Source: CAYURP01 sp964447175
GTDB lineage: Bacteria > Zixibacteria > MSB-5A5 > SM23-73-2
Length of the DNA stretch: 64,000 nt
Assembly: GCA_964447175.1 (NCBI GenBank)
Contig: CAYURP010000002.1
Coordinates: 50,220 to 114,219, forward strand
Direction: 5' to 3'
Below, one piece after another: positions 60,717 through 64,000 of the stretch. The translations under genes were made by a program, and so were the position numbers. Every line of letters begins with the position of its first letter. The stretch's first letter is position 1. A model generated the notes under the pieces. That model saw nothing but the letters and a program-made list of their open reading frames with translations, did not search any database and had not been told where the DNA came from.

Positions 60717-61631
60717 ATGGCTAACGGATTTTTTAAAGATATAGGGTTAAAATTGGGAGCCCTGTTTTTGGCTTTGCTTTTGTGGTTTCACGTAACTACT
60801 GACCGATCCTGCGAATATACCTTTTCCTGCCCGGTGAAGGTAGTAAATATCCCCGACAACCTGATCCTCTACGAGGAGGTCCCCCAGGAGGTAAATTTCT
60901 TGGTGGAGGGTAAAGGGAAAACCCTAATCCGGCTTTTTCTTTCGCGTAAGCGGGAGTTGAAAATCGACGGAACGGAGTTCACAGCCAAAGAGATAAACTA
61001 CCAGATAAAGCCGGAGGAGATCGCCCTTCCTACCGAGAATTTAGAGGTGAAGGAAATCACTTCTCCCCGGGTGTTCAGCATCAAGTTGGATTATCTCAGT
61101 AAAAAGAAAGTCAAGGTGATTCCTCAGATAGTGATCAATCCACAAACTGACTTTCTGTTTTTAGGGGAGATAAAGATACAGCCTGAGGAGGTGGTAGTGG
61201 AAGGTCCCAGGAGATTCGTTCGCTCCATAAGTTCGGTTCTTACCGAGTCCAAGATCGTGGAAGGGGTGAAGGAACCAGTGTCGGATGGTGTGGACCTGAT
61301 CCCCCCTAAAGAATTCAACGTCAGATATGAGCCTGAAAGAGTTAATTTCTTTGCCAACGTCCAGCAGGGAGTGAAAAGGGAAATGGTGGTGAAAATAGCC
61401 AATTTAAATTCAACTTCAGCAAAAAATATCAGAATAAACCCAGATCGTGTGAGTTTAACCCTTCTGGGTGAAGAGAATAAAATTAACGCTCTCAACCCCG
61501 AAGATGTGGTGGTTACTTTAAACTTAAAGGAGGAGAAGGGGAAATATAAATTCCCTCCCATTATCAAACTCCCTCCCCAAATAAAGCTGATCAGCGTCTA
61601 TCCCGATAGCCTGGAGGTAGAGATAAATTAG
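60717..61631 (+). CDS. YbbR-domain protein
   Basis: 304 residues. A single N-terminal membrane helix (LGALFLALLLWFHVT) is followed by three to four YbbR-like beta repeats, such as VKVVNIPDNLILYEEVPQEV. In other bacteria (CdaR) such proteins regulate the membrane c-di-AMP cyclase CdaA; no cdaA is visible here, though it may be elsewhere. No clear ribosome site precedes the ATG. tsaD begins 2 nt after its stop. Confidence 0.85.
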   Translation: MANGFFKDIGLKLGALFLALLLWFHVTTDRSCEYTFSCPVKVVNIPDNLILYEEVPQEVNFLVEGKGKTLIRLFLSRKRELKIDGTEFTAKEINYQIKPEEIALPTENLEVKEITSPRVFSIKLDYLSKKKVKVIPQIVINPQTDFLFLGEIKIQPEEVVVEGPRRFVRSISSVLTESKIVEGVKEPVSDGVDLIPPKEFNVRYEPERVNFFANVQQGVKREMVVKIANLNSTSAKNIRINPDRVSLTLLGEENKINALNPEDVVVTLNLKEEKGKYKFPPIIKLPPQIKLISVYPDSLEVEIN

Positions 61632-61633
61632 GT

Positions 61634-62644
61634 ATGCTGGTTCTGGGTATTGAGACCTCCTGTGATGAGACTGCAGCTGCAGTAATTAAGGATGGCACAA
61701 AGATCAAATCCAACGTGGTATGCTCCCAGATTGTCCACACCAGATACGGAGGGGTGGTCCCGGAGCTGGCGTCCCGGGAGCACATTAAAACTCTTCTACC
61801 AATTGTTCAGACTGCACTAAAACAGGCAAAAGTTAATTTAAAAAAGATACAGGGAGTAGCCGTAACCTACGGGCCAGGATTGGTGGGCTCTCTTCTGGTA
61901 GGGTTATCATTTGCCAAAGCTTTAGCTTACTCCCTTAAAATCCCTTTTGTGGGGATAAATCATATCGAGGGGCATATCTTCGCTAATTTCCTTGAGCACA
62001 AAAGCTTAACCCCTCCCTTTATCTGTCTGGTGGTTTCAGGCGGGCACTCGGATCTGATCCTGGTTAAAGCAAAGGGTAAATATAAAATGTTAGGCCAGAC
62101 CAGGGATGATGCAGCCGGAGAGGCTTTTGATAAGGTGGCAAAGCTTTTGGATGTGGGTTATCCGGGGGGTCCGGTAATTGACCAGCTATCCCATAAAGGC
62201 AACAATGACTGGGTGAGTTTTCCCCGGGCTTATCTGGGTAAGAAAAGCTATGATTTCAGTTTCAGCGGGCTTAAAACGGCAGTGGCACTCTTTGTCATGA
62301 AAAAAACAAAAAGGGAACTTAATACCCATATCAATGACATAGCAGCCAGTTTTCAGGAGGCAGTAGTGGACGTTCTGGTAGATAAAACCATAAATGCAGC
62401 AAATAATCTGAAAATTAAAAAAATAGCTTTAGCCGGCGGGGTGGCAAGAAATTCAAGACTAAGAGAAAAACTCAGCCACAAAGCCCAACTGCACAAACTA
62501 AAAGTCTTTTATCCCTCGCCTATTCTCTGCACTGACAATGCCGCTATGATAGCCGCTGCCGGAGATTTTTATCTTTCCCAGGGTAAAAATTCAGGTCTGG
62601 ATTTGAATGCCGTTCCCTATGCTAAGCTGATAACCTTAGATTAG
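61634..62644 (+). CDS. tsaD: tRNA N6-adenosine threonylcarbamoyltransferase
   Basis: 336 residues. LVLGIETSCDETAAAVI opens the ASKHA-type fold, with the metal-binding H110 and H114 in NHIEGH, VSGGHSDLILV and VLDVG-like KLLDVGYPGGPVID. It transfers the threonylcarbamoyl group to A37 of ANN-reading tRNAs with TsaB and TsaE, which are not in this window. The gene starts 2 nt after the YbbR stop, so the two share a transcript. Confidence 0.95.
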   Translation: MLVLGIETSCDETAAAVIKDGTKIKSNVVCSQIVHTRYGGVVPELASREHIKTLLPIVQTALKQAKVNLKKIQGVAVTYGPGLVGSLLVGLSFAKALAYSLKIPFVGINHIEGHIFANFLEHKSLTPPFICLVVSGGHSDLILVKAKGKYKMLGQTRDDAAGEAFDKVAKLLDVGYPGGPVIDQLSHKGNNDWVSFPRAYLGKKSYDFSFSGLKTAVALFVMKKTKRELNTHINDIAASFQEAVVDVLVDKTINAANNLKIKKIALAGGVARNSRLREKLSHKAQLHKLKVFYPSPILCTDNAAMIAAAGDFYLSQGKNSGLDLNAVPYAKLITLD

Positions 62645-62775
62645 TCTCGGTTGAAATAATCGTCTCACAGGTATTTTAGTATTCTACCACTTCATTCTTG
62701 TTTTATCTCATAATAGGGCTTTTTAATCAGCTTTTGGACTGTTTTTGTCGGACCTCAACAAATGAGGAAATATCT

Positions 62776-62816
62776 TTGCGAGGAATCCCGCCAAAGGCGG
62801 GACGACGAAGCAATCT
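62776..62816. repeat. TTGCGAGG...GCAATCT composite repeat, half copy
   Basis: TTGC and GCAA arms flank a perfect TCCCGCC-AAA-GGCGGGA hairpin, followed by CGACGAAGCAATCT. It is the left half of the larger element at 32664-32798 (TTACGAGG...CGACGAAGTAATCT). It lies in the convergent gap between tsaD and the flavoprotein gene. Confidence 0.65.
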
Positions 62817-62834
62817 CTGACTTTAATTAAGCCC

Positions 62835-64000
62835 TCACAACCTCACCGCCGACTTTCCCGCCAACCAACCCGTGGAAAACGCCATTTGCAGATTATATCC
62901 ACCGCTATCGGCATCGACATCCAGCACCTCACCGGCAAAATACAAACCCTTCACCAGCCTTGACTCCATAGTGCGCGGATCAACCTCTTTTGTATTTACT
63001 CCACCTGCGGTGATCATCGCCTCAGTAAACGGCCGATAGCCGGTCACCTTCAACTGGAAGTCTTTCAGCCAGACCCGTAACCTCTTTCGTTCAGCAGATG
63101 TGATCTGATGCCCTGATTTATCCAACGGCACACCGATCAAATCAGCACAAACGGGAATCATCTTCTTAGGAAGAAGCTCTCCCAGCAGCGATCCAAATTT
63201 CTTTCTGCTATTTTCTCGAAATCGAAGAAGAATCCTCTGATCCAACTGATGTTCGTCTAATTCAGGAACAAGATCGATGGAGAGAATCACGCTCCTTCCA
63301 GAACGAAATGCATCGACCAGTGCTCGGCTCCAAGAGAGAATCAGCGGTCCCGACAGACCAAAATGTGTAAAAAGCAGAGCACCAGTCACTTCAGCTTGTT
63401 TTTTCTCATCTATCAAAACCCGAACCTTCACCTCCTCCAAGCTCACCCCCTGCAATCTTGGAGCGATATCATCAGCAGTCTCCACCGGAACCAGAGCTGG
63501 TCTTATGGGCACGATGCTATGCCCTACTGACTCAGCCAGACGATACCCATCGCCACTCGAGCCAGTAGAGGGATAAGATGCCCCACCGCAGGCGACAACA
63601 ATCGCATCCGCTCGAAGGATTTCTCCAGCAGGAAAATGTTCATTTATTTTCCTTTTCACGGAGGACGATTTGGAGGACAACTGCACCCCCACCGCCCTCT
63701 TTCCTTCCACAACCAACCGCGCGACCTGTGAATCATTCCTTAACACCACTCCACATTTCGTCACCCATTGCACCAGTGCCTCTGCCACATCCCGGGCATC
63801 GCCACTTGCTGGAAAAACCCGGCCATCGGGCTCAGTCACAGTTCGAACACCCAAATTCTTCAAAAATGATTTCAAATCGGAGGAGAAAAATTGTGAAAAA
63901 GCCTGCCGCAGAAACCGTCCACCCGGTCCAAAGTGTTCGATGAAATCAGGCAATGGAGCAGTGTTGGTCAAATTACATCGTCCCTTGCCGGTTAATCGCA
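62835..64000 (-). CDS. HI0933-family flavoprotein (BaiN-like), 5' end cut by the window
   Basis: At least 388 residues. The frame continues past an internal TTG that could be mistaken for a start: on the minus strand the last bases read R-L-T-G-K-G-R-C-N-L-T-N, the conserved GKGRCNLTN of the HI0933 family. The N-terminal FAD-binding Rossmann part therefore lies outside. PSTGSSGDGYRLAESVGH, GLSGPLILSWSR and the terminal DVDADSGGYNLQMAFSTG match the family, which includes bile-acid-type FAD reductases of unknown substrate. It is convergent with tsaD. Confidence 0.9.
   Translation of the reverse strand, partial: RLTGKGRCNLTNTAPLPDFIEHFGPGGRFLRQAFSQFFSSDLKSFLKNLGVRTVTEPDGRVFPASGDARDVAEALVQWVTKCGVVLRNDSQVARLVVEGKRAVGVQLSSKSSSVKRKINEHFPAGEILRADAIVVACGGASYPSTGSSGDGYRLAESVGHSIVPIRPALVPVETADDIAPRLQGVSLEEVKVRVLIDEKKQAEVTGALLFTHFGLSGPLILSWSRALVDAFRSGRSVILSIDLVPELDEHQLDQRILLRFRENSRKKFGSLLGELLPKKMIPVCADLIGVPLDKSGHQITSAERKRLRVWLKDFQLKVTGYRPFTEAMITAGGVNTKEVDPRTMESRLVKGLYFAGEVLDVDADSGGYNLQMAFSTGWLAGKSAVRL

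Overview
This 64 kb window is a chromosomal segment of a diderm bacterium with moderate G+C, densely packed with about 58 protein genes. No tRNA, rRNA, CRISPR array, transposase or phage gene was recognised. The gene set suggests an uncultured lineage of the FCB group (Zixibacteria/KSB1/Marinimicrobia-like). It includes an OmpH-type chaperone, a DUF5683 envelope protein, orphan two-component-regulator propeller proteins, a BatA-like VWA protein, a TonB-C/TPR lipoprotein and a decayed FlgD/type-IX-like C-terminal tail. An iron-sulfur flavoprotein, a desulforedoxin-like protein and the PyrD/PyrK-type dihydroorotate dehydrogenase hint at an anaerobic or low-oxygen life. The lineage is inferred from gene content only.

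Layout. 1-2.3 kb: repeat-rich start, ubiE/menG, then ompH on the minus strand with its own terminator and promoter. 2.3-11.3 kb: metabolic and peptidase genes (PhzF-like, sugar-isomerase-like, S9 peptidase, nucleotidyltransferase, flavoprotein, cupin, tldD-tldE). 11.3-15 kb: an accessory-looking patch with GTAG-framed hairpins, an unrecognised 152-residue protein, a membrane-anchored STAND NTPase with TPRs, a degenerate ACGAATAACG repeat and an alkyltransferase-like DNA-repair protein. 15-24.3 kb: TPR protein, BatA-like VWA protein, BtrH-like protein, AIR-synthase-like protein, small DUF4405-like membrane protein, two cupins, a QueG-like Fe-S protein and an EamA transporter. 24.3-32.5 kb: another accessory stretch with repeats, a truncated C69 peptidase, small membrane and Cys-rich proteins, two Nudix hydrolases, a deacetylase lipoprotein, three methyltransferases, a nitroreductase and a leftover methyltransferase 3' end.

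32.5-44.7 kb (plus strand): M32 carboxypeptidase, GNAT, SPL-like radical SAM with a class III aminotransferase, VOC protein, propeller protein, LL-DAP-aminotransferase-like enzyme, murQ, a DUF2007 protein, and a HEAT-repeat/HD-GYP pair. 44.7-57.6 kb (minus strand): DUF5683 protein, thiL, propeller protein, M20 amidohydrolase, and a tight run of PflX-like radical SAM, TPR/TonB-C lipoprotein, pyrK, pyrD, pyrF and nnr, preceded by a sirtuin. 58-62.6 kb (plus): secreted prolyl oligopeptidase, zinc-ribbon protein, YbbR protein and tsaD. The window ends inside a HI0933-type flavoprotein on the minus strand.

Two genome-scale patterns stand out. First, many intergenic regions carry small dispersed inverted repeats: GTAG-framed hairpins of varying core sequence, a composite CATT(A/G)CGAG-type palindrome, an ACCAGTGGC hairpin, and two nearly identical 28-30 bp palindromes. 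Second, many leaders carry a recognisable sigma-70-like promoter of the form GCTTGACTTT-N(16-17)-TAnnnT. The most interesting candidate for an undescribed system is the STAND NTPase with its small upstream partner. The remnants of decayed genes and the paired HEAT/HD-GYP proteins sharing an N-terminal module are further leads.
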